A DNA stretch of 60,000 nucleotides, from positions 3,600,501-3,660,500 of the forward strand of contig NC_088315.1 in NCBI RefSeq assembly GCF_910592395.1, read 5' to 3'. Both the position numbers and the translations under genes were made by a program. This document shows, in pieces, positions 13,401 to 25,600 of the stretch; positions within the stretch are counted from its first letter, which is position 1, and the number at the start of each line of letters is the position of its first letter. Source of the DNA: Lineus longissimus (lineage: Eukaryota; Nemertea; Pilidiophora; Heteronemertea; Lineidae). The notes beneath the pieces are model-generated. The model saw only the letters and a program-made list of their open reading frames with translations, made no database searches and had not been told where the DNA came from.

Positions 13401-16400
13401 GAGGCTGCGAGATGCCGGGGTGTTATGACATTTACAAACTTGGTATTAAAAACATTTCTACAATGTAATATTATGATACCTAATGAATGCGTCGTCGCAT
13501 CGAAGTTTTTCAATGCGCTTACGGCAAAGGTGTTGTCAAACAAGTTAATCGCTTTTACTTGTTGTCAAAGTTCATACAGAGACTTGTTTTAGACGGCGTT
13601 ACGAAATAGCTATATATATATCAGATGACTATCCGGCGAATATATGTAGGTCTGTGCCAATATAGTTTGTATTCGAGCAAACGTATCCTCCGAAGGTCTG
13701 GAGGCAACAAAAACCTGGGAGCTCTTGCTGTTGTTATCTCCGACTCTATCTTATCAGTCCAAAGCTATACCATGTAAACTCGTGAATAAATGCCACCCAT
13801 CAAATGAAATCATGAATAATTTGGTACTTCTACACCACAGGAAGCTTTAAATCGTATTTGCAGCAGCCCAAGCGGTGTCAAAAGTGCTAGAAAGAGGAAA
13901 ACGTGTTTTTCGGCCTCCAATTTGCTGGAAATATATTCAGGAAACTCGACATGAAGCATGGTGGTGCGTTTTTTAAACAGGCACAAATCTTGTGCATGCT
14001 GGTACCAGTCAGCTCAGCATTTGAGGTTATATCAGGGTTACCGATTATTCATGGGTTGGAATTGATCCATCAATTTGTTGTCAAATTAACCCATTCCTGA
14101 AAATGCTCATATCAGAGTTTAGTACATGGATGCCATATGTATAGGTTGACAGCCATGTCTGTCAATAACAAAGAGTTCACCAGCAGTTGGCCGACCTTCA
14201 CCAGTCATCAGTGACCGATGTTAATGACTTAGCTACATTGTCGTTGTACGTTGTTCAAACCTTCCTTTCTTTGTCAACAAAAACTTTCGTTTCGCCCAAG
14301 GACAGGACTTGCATCCGGCCTGTATTCATCAGTAGCTAAGACTGAGATATAAATGCATCTTGAACACAAAGGAAACTCACCGCAATGATCATCATCATCA
14401 TTGCCACTTATCCCATCGGGGCGATTCGCCCACTAATTGAACATGACGCCCACGGATGTTATATACATGTATATGCAGAACGGGAAAGCTCGTTAATGGC
14501 CTCTGCTTTCAAGACAGGGCGAAATGTTCTCGATTGGCGGATTTTTTTCCTTTCGGTTTGTCGTTCCTCAGAAGCTACAAAAACAGTTCCTTCTCGTCCA
14601 GATTTTTTGATACTACGTGCATGACATCGCTCCAGAATGAAGTTGTCCTACTAGGAGAATAGCAAAGGCTGCTTATGATGTCGACCACGATGATCAACAT
14701 TCATAGCCTTCCTCTCCGATTATTGATATGCATTGCCTGCACCAGGTTTAATGGATTTCACTCTTCGTATTGTTATTTCACAATCTGGGACATAATAAAT
14801 CTGTCAACGATGTTATTACTCCAACAAGACTGCGTTCATTATTTTAAAGTGGCTTGTGAAATTGAAATGGCTGCAGAGCAGAGATAATGGAGTAAATCGT
14901 CAGCAGAAGAACCCTGCTCTTGCTTGTCGTGCCTACCTGTTGCCAGCAACGACGTCATTACAAAACATGTGTACATTTTATTGCGCTTCAAAGTACACGG
15001 GAATGTACAACCCTCCTTGCGCATGAGCGGAACTATTTATATCGACGTCGTTCCGTGTATGCTTAAATATTGTCGCTGCTTTGGTGAATGGGGAATGTTT
15101 TTCGGATAGGTTTCATAACTTGTTCCCGAGCCTATAGGACCCTACAGATGGTCAGCTGCTCCTGACTTGATGTTCAGAATTCAATTGTTTCCCCTCTCAA
15201 CATCAGGTGACCACCAGTTGAGGTTGTTTATGAAAAAAGTTTGCATCAAATTATTTGTATTCGACCGCAGATAAATATCTTACACTTCTAATCAATGCTC
15301 TAATCAAGCGAAATGGGCTTTCTGCTACCGGTATTCGGAGAAATTTATTGGCACGTCCCAGGTTGACTTGAACTGAATACAGTAATCTGTCAATATCACA
15401 CCTCAAAAAGGATATATCACCGGATAGAATTAGTCCGAAGTAATTTACACCGCAATAACTGTTTCGGTTGATTTGGAAGGGAAAATTAGGTTCGGCGAAT
15501 GCAATTTTTGTGACGTGTTTATGACATGAAACTGACTAGTACTTGGTGCATTGATGACGATAATTGCACGTTTAAATTCTGCCACCCGTAGCGATGAAAC
15601 TGTCTGGGCCCATGAGACATGAAAGCTAATTAACTCAATATGTCTCGGAAACTTTATAGTATCTCTTAAAGTCCGTTTGATAGCTTTGTTCAATACTAGG
15701 TGGGGTTTTCATTAAAATCAAGCCCTTAGGAATTGTCCGTGATAAAACACGGGACGTTTATTAGTCTTAGGTGATTGGCTTACATGTGTGTTTCCTTCCC
15801 CATCCAAATGCGAAAGAACTGCGTTGTGTATCATGTACACTAGATTCAAGTTTTCGTGATGAACGTATTCTGTTCTTAACACATCACCAGTCTGTGTTGG
15901 TTTTTTTAGTATGTATATGCAAATTGAGTTGTTATTTTCCTGCGAGAGCATCAACCATTGGCATGCTCGGCCCGTGAGTCAAGTTTTTAGCAAACGAACG
16001 AACGGGTGGCCTTCATCAAACTGGCTCAATCAAACTCGGCAATCTGTAAACAGAATCTAAAGCACCTTTCCAGCGTTACTAATCAGGAGCTTTCCGTATC
16101 TTAATTGGACGATCTTGCTCATCTCCGAAAGGTGATCAGGGACTAACATGGCTTACACGACACTTGTCAGTCATGGTGTTGGAGGTATTACCAATGAAAA
16201 CATGATTCCGACTCATATGCACTTGACCAACCTGGCAAAGGAACTTTAAAATATATGCATTAAACAACCGGTCCCATGCAGTCTTTTTATCGAAAATAAC
16301 TTTAATTTAGGTTCTCCGCGCGGAGGTTGCGAGGATCATCGTATCAACTTCAGACCAACACCCGTCACTGACGACCGAGGTGCGAGGGGAGAAGGATACG

Positions 16401-19215
16401 ACTGAATATGGATTTTCGAGGATGCAGTATCATGAACTTGTGGCCTAATCGACTGCATTAATTCATTTATAGACCTTACTGTCATGCACAGTGTTTACTT
16501 GTACGCCGTCATTCCCGTGAATCACCATCAATCACTGGCCACACATGCTAAATAAAGTGGTCGTGGCCACTAATCCGCATGCTATTCTCATCTTAATTGT
16601 GAAAAATTGTGAAAAATTGAAGCTTTAATCTATACCTGTCAACTTAAATATCGTTTCAAATTAATGACCGGTCTCCATGCCTAACCCTCGTAGCCAGTAT
16701 TGAATTTCTGTATGTAAGTATAGTAGACATTTATATACGGCTCCACGTGTGGACGAGTCTTGTTGACATTATTGGCGAAGGCAAATGTCAATTGGGTATT
16801 TTCGGAAGCAAAAGACGATGAAAAACTGAGACATGGAAATGATAAATTGCTTCAATTAAGTTGAAAGTGCAATCGTCGAGAGAAAAAAGCATTTTCGTGA
16901 GCTGTGCCAACGAACTCAACCAATTCCTGTTCCTTCAGCAATAAACTTTTAGCTGAGCACAATGGCCATTGTTGAAAGAGATTCTGTGGTGGTTGGTTGT
17001 AAATTTCGTTCTTCCCAACTTGATCTTTTATAGACGAGGTCGCACCCAAAAGCAGGACTACGTTCAAACCAACATGTTGTTGAAAACAAATCTGTGCTGA
17101 AGCACTCAAACACATAAAAATAGAGTGAGAGTAGTCGCTGTCTGATGGTTTTTCTGCAAATTAATCTGGCTCGATAATATTCAACAATCGTATCCATTAT
17201 TTTACCCATATTGTGGTCGTGTTCCTATTCGGAACCCACCGTCCAATGATGATGGCATTCCATCCCCTATGACAACCAACATCATGATAAAGTAACGGGA
17301 CTATGTATTTAAGTCAATTTTCCAACCTTTGAGCGGCCTATTTGCTTTCCCTTTATTTCCGGTTTGTTGTTAGGGCGGCCATCTTGCCGACAATAAACAA
17401 CAATGTAAAGCACGCGGGAATACATTTATTGGTAATACAGCGCAGATTTATGAAGGGAAATGACACAGCCATGAAGCCAGGGTTCTGTTGATCTTCGTAT
17501 TTATATACCCAATGAGACAGAGTCGAAACATGTAAATGACTGATATTAATTTCATTGGATGAATAATGCGCGGGCCAAATTTCCGCGTCATCTGACTGAT
17601 GGCTTGAGAATCTGCAATCTTTTCGGTAAGCTCTGTCGCTACCCGACCGAAAATGGCCTATTCCGAAAAAATCAGTGCACTAAATATGGTGCGGACCGTT
17701 GCCTTGTTATCGTCAATATGCGAGAACTGAGCTGTGGGATGACGAGCATCAACTAGTAGGACTTAGCGCTTTACTACGCAATATTGGGCGATCTGTAATG
17801 TTATTGAGGAGGGAACAGGAGTGCAAGAAGGAGTTAGGCCTACGCTGCCAGATAGAGTTGCGTTCTACGCGCTGCGGCCGGGAGTTGATCCCACGACCTC
17901 AGAGGTGACAGTCGCGGATGTTATTTACAAACACCGGTCGTCTTACAATGCTTTACATTGCGGCACTCTGACGGCCCATGAGCGTAGTAACATGGACACT
18001 CAAGTGTATCATCATTTGCTCTGCTATCAGCTCAAATGAATGCACCTATAATTTGGCAAAAACGAGCATGATACCCAAAATAACGTTTGTTATCATATCA
18101 CACTAAATAATCGATTTCCGACGACGATTGCTTCCAGAACATCTGCTTTACCAGCGACCATGAATCCCTCGGGCAATTTTGCCTCACTGACACCGTTCAA
18201 TAAGCAATCAGTGGAATCGATTGCCGTAACAGCTTTTTTATCATTTTCGTTTCTGGAATATAGCTTGCCATTTGGTAAAAGATGTATTTGAAACACTGTG
18301 TTGTGTATAGTTGTGGTGCATAGGACACTGAGGTGCAACGCTGGTCTTCTACTTTGCCCAAATATCCAAAAGGTCTACGTAGTTTTCTTGAAGGAATTGC
18401 GTTTGGAGTGATCTTTCCGTGATAGGTTGAATACATATACATATTGCTGAAATAGAAATTTAACGATTTTCTCTCCACGTAAATCATCGATACGGAACAG
18501 TATTGGTAACCCAGTCAGTCGTGCCGCGACCCATTCCCTTTACCTTATTGCATTACCAGGGTTGTCATACGACGAAGTAAATTATCGGTGGCACACTCAT
18601 GAATCGACAGTGTTACCTCAAGTTCCACTGAACATGGAACTAGTAGATGATATCAATTATATCTTCAATTTTGAATCATTTGAAGAGTCCGATTAATTAC
18701 TGTAACGTTAAATTGCGTTATGCTGGAGATTAGATCATTAAGATTCCGATATTGGCGAAAAGCACATCAACAATGTCCGATTGCGCTCGTATTGATAAGG
18801 ACTGAGAACGCATTTAGCGGCACTTCTGATCGATTCTAGACTATCATCTGGCCTATTTGCAGTGGGGCATGAGGTCGTCTACGGCTGGCGGGAGTGGACA
18901 AAATTCAAAATCAAATGTCGCATGAATCTGAATTGTTGCCTGGCATAACTTCAAATTATGGAGACCCAGGCCTGAAATTAGCCTCGGAAAACCTCGAATA
19001 TCCTGAATTACGCCCCACCATAAAGCGAATCTATGACCCGCCATAAAGTCAAATTATTGAGTGCCATAATTAGATCAATCACAACTGGTAATTTCCTTGT
19101 TTATAATACGGCATAAATTGCAATTTTGTTTCCATAAATGACAATCCGTCCACAATTCACGACGGGATGGCGATTTATGGGTTGAAGAATGAATTTCTCC
19201 CCAAGGTCTTAAATT
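13401..19215. other. Gene-free spacer
   Basis: No supportable gene. A short ATCATC run lies at 14386-14403 and GTGAAAAATT is duplicated near 16600. A tRNA-SINE-like motif may lie near 17870. Open frames of 60-96 codons here show no family resemblance and overlap one another on both strands, as expected by chance in AT-rich DNA. Confidence 0.55.
17862..17910 (-). repeat. Possible tRNA-derived SINE fragment
   Basis: Read on the minus strand, the segment contains CTCTGAGGTCGTGGGATCAACTCCCGGCCG (given here in two parts: CTCTGAGGTCGTGGG then ATCAACTCCCGGCCG). This resembles the T-arm and B-box region (GGTTCGANTCC) typical of tRNA-derived SINE heads. No clear A-box or tail was found, so it is a weak call; a chance match is possible. 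Confidence 0.25.
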
Positions 19216-19305
19216 TCTGATACGTTTTACAGACTATGACATAGTCTGTAAAACGTATCAGAGATAACTGTAAAGTCTCACAGACTTTACAGTTATCTCT
19301 GATAC
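19216..19305. repeat. Two interlocked perfect inverted repeats
   Basis: Hairpin 1 has 22-bp perfect arms at 19216-19237 and 19241-19262 with a 3-base spacer. Hairpin 2 has 24-bp perfect arms at 19255-19278 and 19282-19305, also with a 3-base spacer. The 8 bases GTATCAGA at 19255-19262 belong to both, so the two stems compete. It lies about 0.7 kb beyond the stop of the ANK-cGLR gene and could be transcribed in its 3' flank. Loops this short argue against a normal microRNA precursor. Confidence 0.95.
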
Positions 19306-19994
19306 ATATTAGAAATACAGAACAAGGGAAAAATTGATGAAGCCAATAACATACATGTATAAGGACAAACATATATTTTATTTGTTAAGCACAAAGTCTT
19401 TGATACGTGGTGTTTGAAGGGCAAACAACGAATGATTGTTTTATTATTACCTTTTCATATTGTATATCGTAAATTCTTGGATACAAGTTCAGTTTCAAGG
19501 AATCAACTAGTCTTCCACTAGGATATATTGTATTGAGGTGGTCTCATCCACTATAGCCTACGGTCAGATTGGTTCATTCGTCACGAACGCCAAGCCTGGT
19601 ACTCATCTTATCATGTTTTCATCTAGAAATCCAATGATTGAGGCAAGAAATGCATATTTGCAACATACCTAATAAAAGTGAGATCAGAGTACAAGAGTGC
19701 GCGAAGGCAATCAAAGGAAATCATATATACAAAGTTAATAGAAGTATAACGATGGTAATATCCTCTGCTTGATAAAATCTGAGTTCCTCTGGGATCTTTT
19801 GGACGAATTTTTTCCTCATAGAATAATGTTATAATATGAATTTATAAAAGCTGCAGACAAAGAAGTATTATTACTAACGGCCAATTAGACGGGTTTTAGC
19901 AGCCGTCAGCAACGACGAAGGAGGGCGACGGTTTTCGTACATCATATATATATTCGGCACACGCAGATGAAGGGCCACTGTGTAGAAACCTTCC
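19306..19994. other. 3' flank of the ANK-cGLR gene, possible polyA signals
   Basis: No coding feature. On the minus strand, AATAAA occurs at 19445-19440 and at 19382-19377, about 550 and 610 bases past the stop codon of the ANK-cGLR gene. Either could end its transcript. A polyA signal by motif alone is weak evidence in AT-rich DNA. Confidence 0.35.
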
Positions 19995-22631
19995 TTATTT
20001 GTGATCACTACTAACTCTGCTAGACTTCATCATTTCCGTCAACATTGCCACATTACTCTCCATACCGTAACATATCTCCGACACTGACAGCCCTGGTTCA
20101 CGGACCTCATGCATCATCCCAGCCATCGTCGCAAACCGCCGATTTGAGTTCATTTTTTCTTTATCTCCCGATGGGTCCACATTTTTGATCGCACCACCTT
20201 CCGCAACGTCTGCTCCCGTTGTGTCTACATCCAGCTGTCGAATTTCTCGAGAAACTCGGATATCACTAATGTCATAAATCTTGTAGAGAGATTTATCACT
20301 TTGATAGACAGTGCACGCTACGTCACCGGTGACATCTCTAGCATCACGATCTCGGCAGTACAATGCCTTGACGAATCTGGTCATGATCCGGGCAACTGCG
20401 GCACACTTGTTGATGTCCAGTTTGAGTCCATCGAGGACATTGATGCTAGGAATGAAGAACAGTGGTATGAAGTTCCTAGTAAGGCCATCCAGGACATCAT
20501 CAAATAACTGGCAGACCATCTCACCAAGGCTCTGGTCCGTACTCTGGAACTCCTCTACCCGCTGGAAAAACATCATCTTCAGGAGATAACTCACCACGTA
20601 GCTTTCAGCCGTCTTCAACTTGGTTCCCTCGTCTCGTACCAGAATCTGGCAGACGTCTGGGTTACGTAGACATTTCGCCGTGACGTACACAGCTTTGACC
20701 CTAGGGATAACATTATACATGTGCTCCGTTTCCAAGTGCGAAAACGAAATCCTCCACATCCGTTGAAGATCCTCGGGGCTGAAACCACGCGCCATCTCAC
20801 TCTTGATATTCGGGGACTTTGGAATCAGATTGTAGCCGCGTTCCTTCAGCGTTGCGTGGTCCATCAACCAGGTCCCACGCGCTCCCTTTTCCGGCCAATC
20901 ATTGATATGGATACAAGGTACAGCGTCTACAGAAACGCCAACTTTATCCTTCCCACCTTCATCTTCCCAACATAGCATCATGGGGGTACATGCTTTCCTG
21001 TCCAAATCCCTGACAGTTTCATGCGTCCCTTCCATGAACGTAATCCTACTACCTTCGGAGATAGTGTTAAATTTCATGAAAGCATCACCAAATATATCGT
21101 GGAAGCTCTTGCTTCCTGTGACAAAGGCATAGGCCCGTTCTGCATCTGCTGGATAGGTGAAGAACGCGTATCCGTTTCCAACCTCTTGAACAGCTCTGTT
21201 GTCCAAGCCAAGGTCGACTTGAAAGACGAAGTCCATTTCATTCGGCAGCCCTGTTCTGGTTTCCTCTCCCGAGCTTCCAACCTGCTGAGGCTTTGCCCCG
21301 ATGAATAGATTACCGGCTAATGTGGGAAGCTTCTCGATGACCCCTTTGACGTCGGCGAATACGCGAACTGCCAAACCTCCAGGAATGGCGAGGACATTGC
21401 CCAGCCCTGGGATGGTATGGAGTTTCTCCAGCGGAGGACATATCACATCAGGTGTGGCATCGATTGGCACGGATTGGACAAGTTTCTCACAGGTCCTCCA
21501 TCTGTTTTCCAAGCTGTAATCTACGAGGTCCTGGAATGGTAGGTAGTCAAGCGGTGACTTTCCAAATGAGTCTGCCTTGTTGACATCAGCGCCTGCCAGA
21601 AGTAGCAGCCGGGTGAGGTCCATTTGACCGTACAAGCAGCTCCCGTGGAGTGGGGTTCGGCCCAGGTCATTGGTGAAATTAACGTCTGCTCTAGCATTCA
21701 GGAGAAGGATGGCTGCTGATCCGTTACCAAGGGTTGCGCTAAAGAACAATGGCGTCATACCTCGTGATCTCTCAAAGTCAGGCTTCGCTCCTCCATCCAG
21801 AAGCACAGCCAATGTTGATTCGTCGTGATTGCTTATAGCTCGAAATAACAGGGGGAAACCATGATCAGTCCTTTCTAACTTTACACCATACTTGATGAGC
21901 ATGTTGACCACTTCAGGCAGACCTCGATTCACAGCACAGCCAAGGGCAGTTATCCCGTTGTTTACTTCGAGGTCTGCGCCATGGCGAGAGAGGCATTCCA
22001 CCATATCCCATTTGCCATCGCTGGCAGCCGCAGTGACGGCGGTCACACCTAGCAAATCAGTTTGGTTTAAGTCGGCCCCAAGGTTAGTCAAGAGTTCAAC
22101 CATTTCGATCCTGTCTGCAGCGATGGCATAACGGAGGGGTGACAACTTAAGAAAGCCACACTCCCGAGAGTTAAGATCAGCTCCTAACTCGGCCAGTAGT
22201 ATCGCCATGTCTAACATGTTCATGTTTGCCGCTCGATGCATAGGAGTAGCTGTTATGTCATGGGTGTTCAAATCCGCCCCGAGTCGAGCCAAACATTTAA
22301 CCATTTCGTAATGTCTCCCAGTCACAGCATGAAAGAATGGATCCTGTCCCTCAGTGTCCTTCAGTGTCATATCCGCCCCCAACCGAACGAGGCACCTGGC
22401 CATCTCGGTGTCTTCGCAGAATTCCGCGATGTGCAAGGCCGTCCAGCCCTTTTCGTTGGTCGCGTTGATGGAATCTCCCTTCTCGACTAATGCAACAACA
22501 GCTTCAGTTTTCCCTGAGCGTACCGCGTCATGTAACGGGACAATGACGGGATCGGACGGAGGCGGCAATGGTCTAATCATGGCATTCGACAGAAAGTGCA
22601 TCAATACTTCTCGGAGATCGGACTCCGCCAT
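19995..22631 (-). CDS. Ankyrin-repeat cGAS-like receptor (Mab-21 family nucleotidyltransferase)
   Basis: An uninterrupted 878-codon frame. Residues about 28-390 form ten or eleven ankyrin repeats (recurring LGADLN, GWTALHIAE, GRTPLHG). Residues about 400-760 match the Mab-21/cGAS fold: the nucleotide-binding G452-S453-S454, then PNEMDFVF with acidic E465 and D467 in the cGAS-type spacing, a third acidic residue D569 in VSVDAVP, the family hallmark WRISFS at 626-631, and a Mab-21-like FIPSINVL near 727-733. Known family members such as cGAS make cyclic dinucleotides from ATP/GTP after binding nucleic acid; activity here is inferred. The tail (760-878) is unrecognised. The ATG has A at -3 and G at +4, with an in-frame TGA two codons upstream. 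A pyrimidine-rich acceptor (TTGTTTCAG) ending at 22716 suggests a 5' UTR intron. The coding region shows no intron, unusual for a gene of this size. The ligand and product cannot be read from sequence. Confidence 0.92.
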   Translation of the reverse strand: MAESDLREVLMHFLSNAMIRPLPPPSDPVIVPLHDAVRSGKTEAVVALVEKGDSINATNEKGWTALHIAEFCEDTEMARCLVRLGADMTLKDTEGQDPFFHAVTGRHYEMVKCLARLGADLNTHDITATPMHRAANMNMLDMAILLAELGADLNSRECGFLKLSPLRYAIAADRIEMVELLTNLGADLNQTDLLGVTAVTAAASDGKWDMVECLSRHGADLEVNNGITALGCAVNRGLPEVVNMLIKYGVKLERTDHGFPLLFRAISNHDESTLAVLLDGGAKPDFERSRGMTPLFFSATLGNGSAAILLLNARADVNFTNDLGRTPLHGSCLYGQMDLTRLLLLAGADVNKADSFGKSPLDYLPFQDLVDYSLENRWRTCEKLVQSVPIDATPDVICPPLEKLHTIPGLGNVLAIPGGLAVRVFADVKGVIEKLPTLAGNLFIGAKPQQVGSSGEETRTGLPNEMDFVFQVDLGLDNRAVQEVGNGYAFFTYPADAERAYAFVTGSKSFHDIFGDAFMKFNTISEGSRITFMEGTHETVRDLDRKACTPMMLCWEDEGGKDKVGVSVDAVPCIHINDWPEKGARGTWLMDHATLKERGYNLIPKSPNIKSEMARGFSPEDLQRMWRISFSHLETEHMYNVIPRVKAVYVTAKCLRNPDVCQILVRDEGTKLKTAESYVVSYLLKMMFFQRVEEFQSTDQSLGEMVCQLFDDVLDGLTRNFIPLFFIPSINVLDGLKLDINKCAAVARIMTRFVKALYCRDRDARDVTGDVACTVYQSDKSLYKIYDISDIRVSREIRQLDVDTTGADVAEGGAIKNVDPSGDKEKMNSNRRFATMAGMMHEVREPGLSVSEICYGMESNVAMLTEMMKSSRVSSDHK

Positions 22632-25600
22632 GATTCAGCTTCGCGTTTGGTAGTTCGTTTGGCCTTCTTGCGTTGTTTGTCTCCTGTAGTCTTCTCGACG
22701 CTCTGTCCTGTCTGCCTGAAACAAGTGTTTTGTTATTCACGCATTTCCAGACAGCATGACACGAATAACATCGGCAGTGATATGATATTATCGCATCAAA
22801 CGTCCTTCCCAGTTGTATACAATTGCACTATTATACGCTCTTTTTAATTACTCCACACCACAATGACAAGTAGGACACGTTCTTCATACGAGTGCGATAG
22901 TTGAAGTGGCATATTCTAGAATGCGTAGGCCTATTTGAAGTACAATGCGGAGTACAATGCATTGTCAGCAATCTCATGATTAACTTTTTATTGTATTGGA
23001 TGGGACTATCTATATTCTTTAATATTGATGTGTGCGTCATCAGATTTTTCGATTGTGAAATAGGCGATAAGAAGACCACGAGGCGACCATCCCTAAAACA
23101 TTGGTCACCGCATGATCTCGATAGAATTGGCTTGTTGAGAATCAGGCTACCCTTGAATTGTGCACGAAAATGCAAGGTACCGTGTGTGCAATATTCAATA
23201 TTGCCATATCAGGAAGACTTTAAACGAACACATAGCTAAGTCATGATATCAAAAAATGTACATGTGTACATACTTCGCTGCACTCTTATGTCAGTGTAAA
23301 TCGAAAGTATTCACACCCTATGAGGAATAAGATTATTGCCGAATCATAGACAACCGGGTCCCCTACCTCCACTGATTTCCCAGCTCATGCCTATATCAAT
23401 CCTTCAATGCATGAATGAGACAATAAAATCAGCAACAAAGCGGATCACAGCATGCCATCCATGTAAAAATTTAGAAACGAGGAAGGTCAACGAAGATACA
23501 TGTATGTTATCGACAAATGAAAATTTAAAAGAGTCTTTGACGTTCAGCCACATTTAAAAAGTGTTAGTAAAGACATAGTGCTAGAAGGCAAACAACTGTA
23601 ACGCTGGAAAGTCAATATTTCAAGAGTTAGTAATATGGGGAGGTAAACAAGATATACATATAGACGGCAAACTGGGTAACTGGAATCAACAACTATTCCA
23701 ATAGTCGAGGCGATAAAAAAAAATGTAAATGCGGTTGGGAGTATTTGTTTAGAATGTTAGGAAGGCAGGCTGTCTGTTTTGAAACATTCAGTTAACTGCT
23801 TAGATGATGTAGACATACCAGTGATGAGAAAGAACGAAGCAATGTGGAATCTTTAAGATAACATGGTATATGTGCATGCATTTGGGGCATGGTTAGAAGA
23901 ATAAACACTGAGGCAGTATCTAAGGTGGTCGTGCGAATATAACTGCAGCCCCAAACGCAACCTCATTGTACATGCACTTATCAAGATAAAGTCGGGTTGC
24001 AAGACTGAGCACTCTCCTCGCTTGTGAACGGAACTAGAATCACTTGATGATCTCACTTTCAGTCATATAACTCGTATGGATCATCTCAAAACTTTTCATG
24101 CCATAACATCAGTCATTTTAGGGAGAGGTCGGGGAGTATCTCTCTCATGGCATGCTCCCTTCTGACATGAATAAGAAAAACCTTGGAGTCGTCCGAAAAT
24201 GTGAATTGCTTCCCCCAGTAGAAAGCAGCACTAAAAGCGTAACGACTGTCATACATGTATATATCATGCTTTTAGAACGAACCCTACGAACTTCTAAAAA
24301 TGTGTTATGTAGCTTTCGTTCTGGGGTCAAGAAGCAGTTCTTCAACATGACATACCTGTCATTTGCAGTTGGTGAACTAGCCAGCACTCACACGACTATG
24401 TCAATGTTTCCTCCTTGTAACATGTAACTACAAACCAATGCATTAAGTCAACAGCTTTTAATAGCTATCAGTGCTAATACTAATGGGCACTCTGACAGTA
24501 AGCTCATTATAGCGTGCATATTTTGTTGCCCCTCAAGCTAGGGAAAGTTTTCCTGATGTTTCAGAGCTTGTTTACGTAGTAAGCGCCCCCTCACAGTGCC
24601 TGCCGATGAGGATTCGCCTGGGTCTAACCGCGGGCCCACCAAGGAAGGGGGTCGCTGTAGGACACTGAAGGTTTTTGCAGCATTTGTGTCCAACTATGTC
24701 GTTCGTTCGCCAGCCGCCCTCCGAGGCCAGTCCAGACAATGAGAGGAGTCACCCTGAAGTCACCCGGAAACTTCGCCGTTTGATTGGGATGGTATTATTT
24801 CTCTGTCGATGGAAGTGACATTGCTTGCTTGGTGGTGCAGCGGAGGCACCTCCAGCGCATCAGGGGGCATTGGTCTACCATCATCTGTAAGCAAGAGAAC
24901 GGTGATTGATCAAGATCACTGACCATTACAGTCGCGTTGATGCTTGCGGTAGCGGTACTGCTAACACCCTACACTAAATCCGATCAACTAGGACCTCTCC
25001 GTGGTCTCCAAAGATTATGCAACAAGAGCAGATCCTTATAGAGTAGCTAAGAGTCCAGTCTTCGCATGTACATTTTTGCGCCTTTTGCAATTAGCGAACA
25101 TTCAAAAAAAGGTCATTGTTTTAAACCTTTTATTCGTGTGCCGTTTACATGAACCAATGACAGCCATTCGTTTGAGGTGGTCATCATGCCTGCGACCATA
25201 ATCTGTAATCGCAGCAAGTGGTGATGAATATCATACCCACCGATTACCGTTTATGTCTGCAGACGAGAGATCGTTTTTTCGCCTCAAATAATTACGACAT
25301 GCCACCTAAGATATCGCTAGACCTCGAGTCAACACTCATCGTTATTATAGGGCGTCTTCTTCTCATAGCTTATGAAAATATTGATTATTTTCTACTGAAA
25401 TTCACCAAGCCCATGACTATTTTGTCATGATTTACAACTTTGTTTTCAATTCACCAACGAACATGATGAAAGGCTGTTTTGACGTTGGTGTTATTTTGGT
25501 CGCTTTAATCTACAGGCTTGCGGCGTTAATGGCATCTGATTGTGACGAATGTTGTTTCTGCATGTAGTCACCATTGTCACGATTTGAATTATGTTTCGAA

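Noticed and set aside
13263-13592. 109-codon frame on the plus strand with an 87-codon frame opposite
   Set aside because: It lies inside the third copy of a non-coding repeat and is not open in the other copies.
17371-17388. GGCGGCCATCTTG, a good YY1-type site next to an ETS-like TTCCGG
   Set aside because: No gene start follows on either strand; single motif matches are expected by chance.
20301-22653. Many plus-strand open frames of 60-99 codons opposite the ANK-cGLR gene
   Set aside because: They are shadows of the long minus-strand frame and carry no features of their own.
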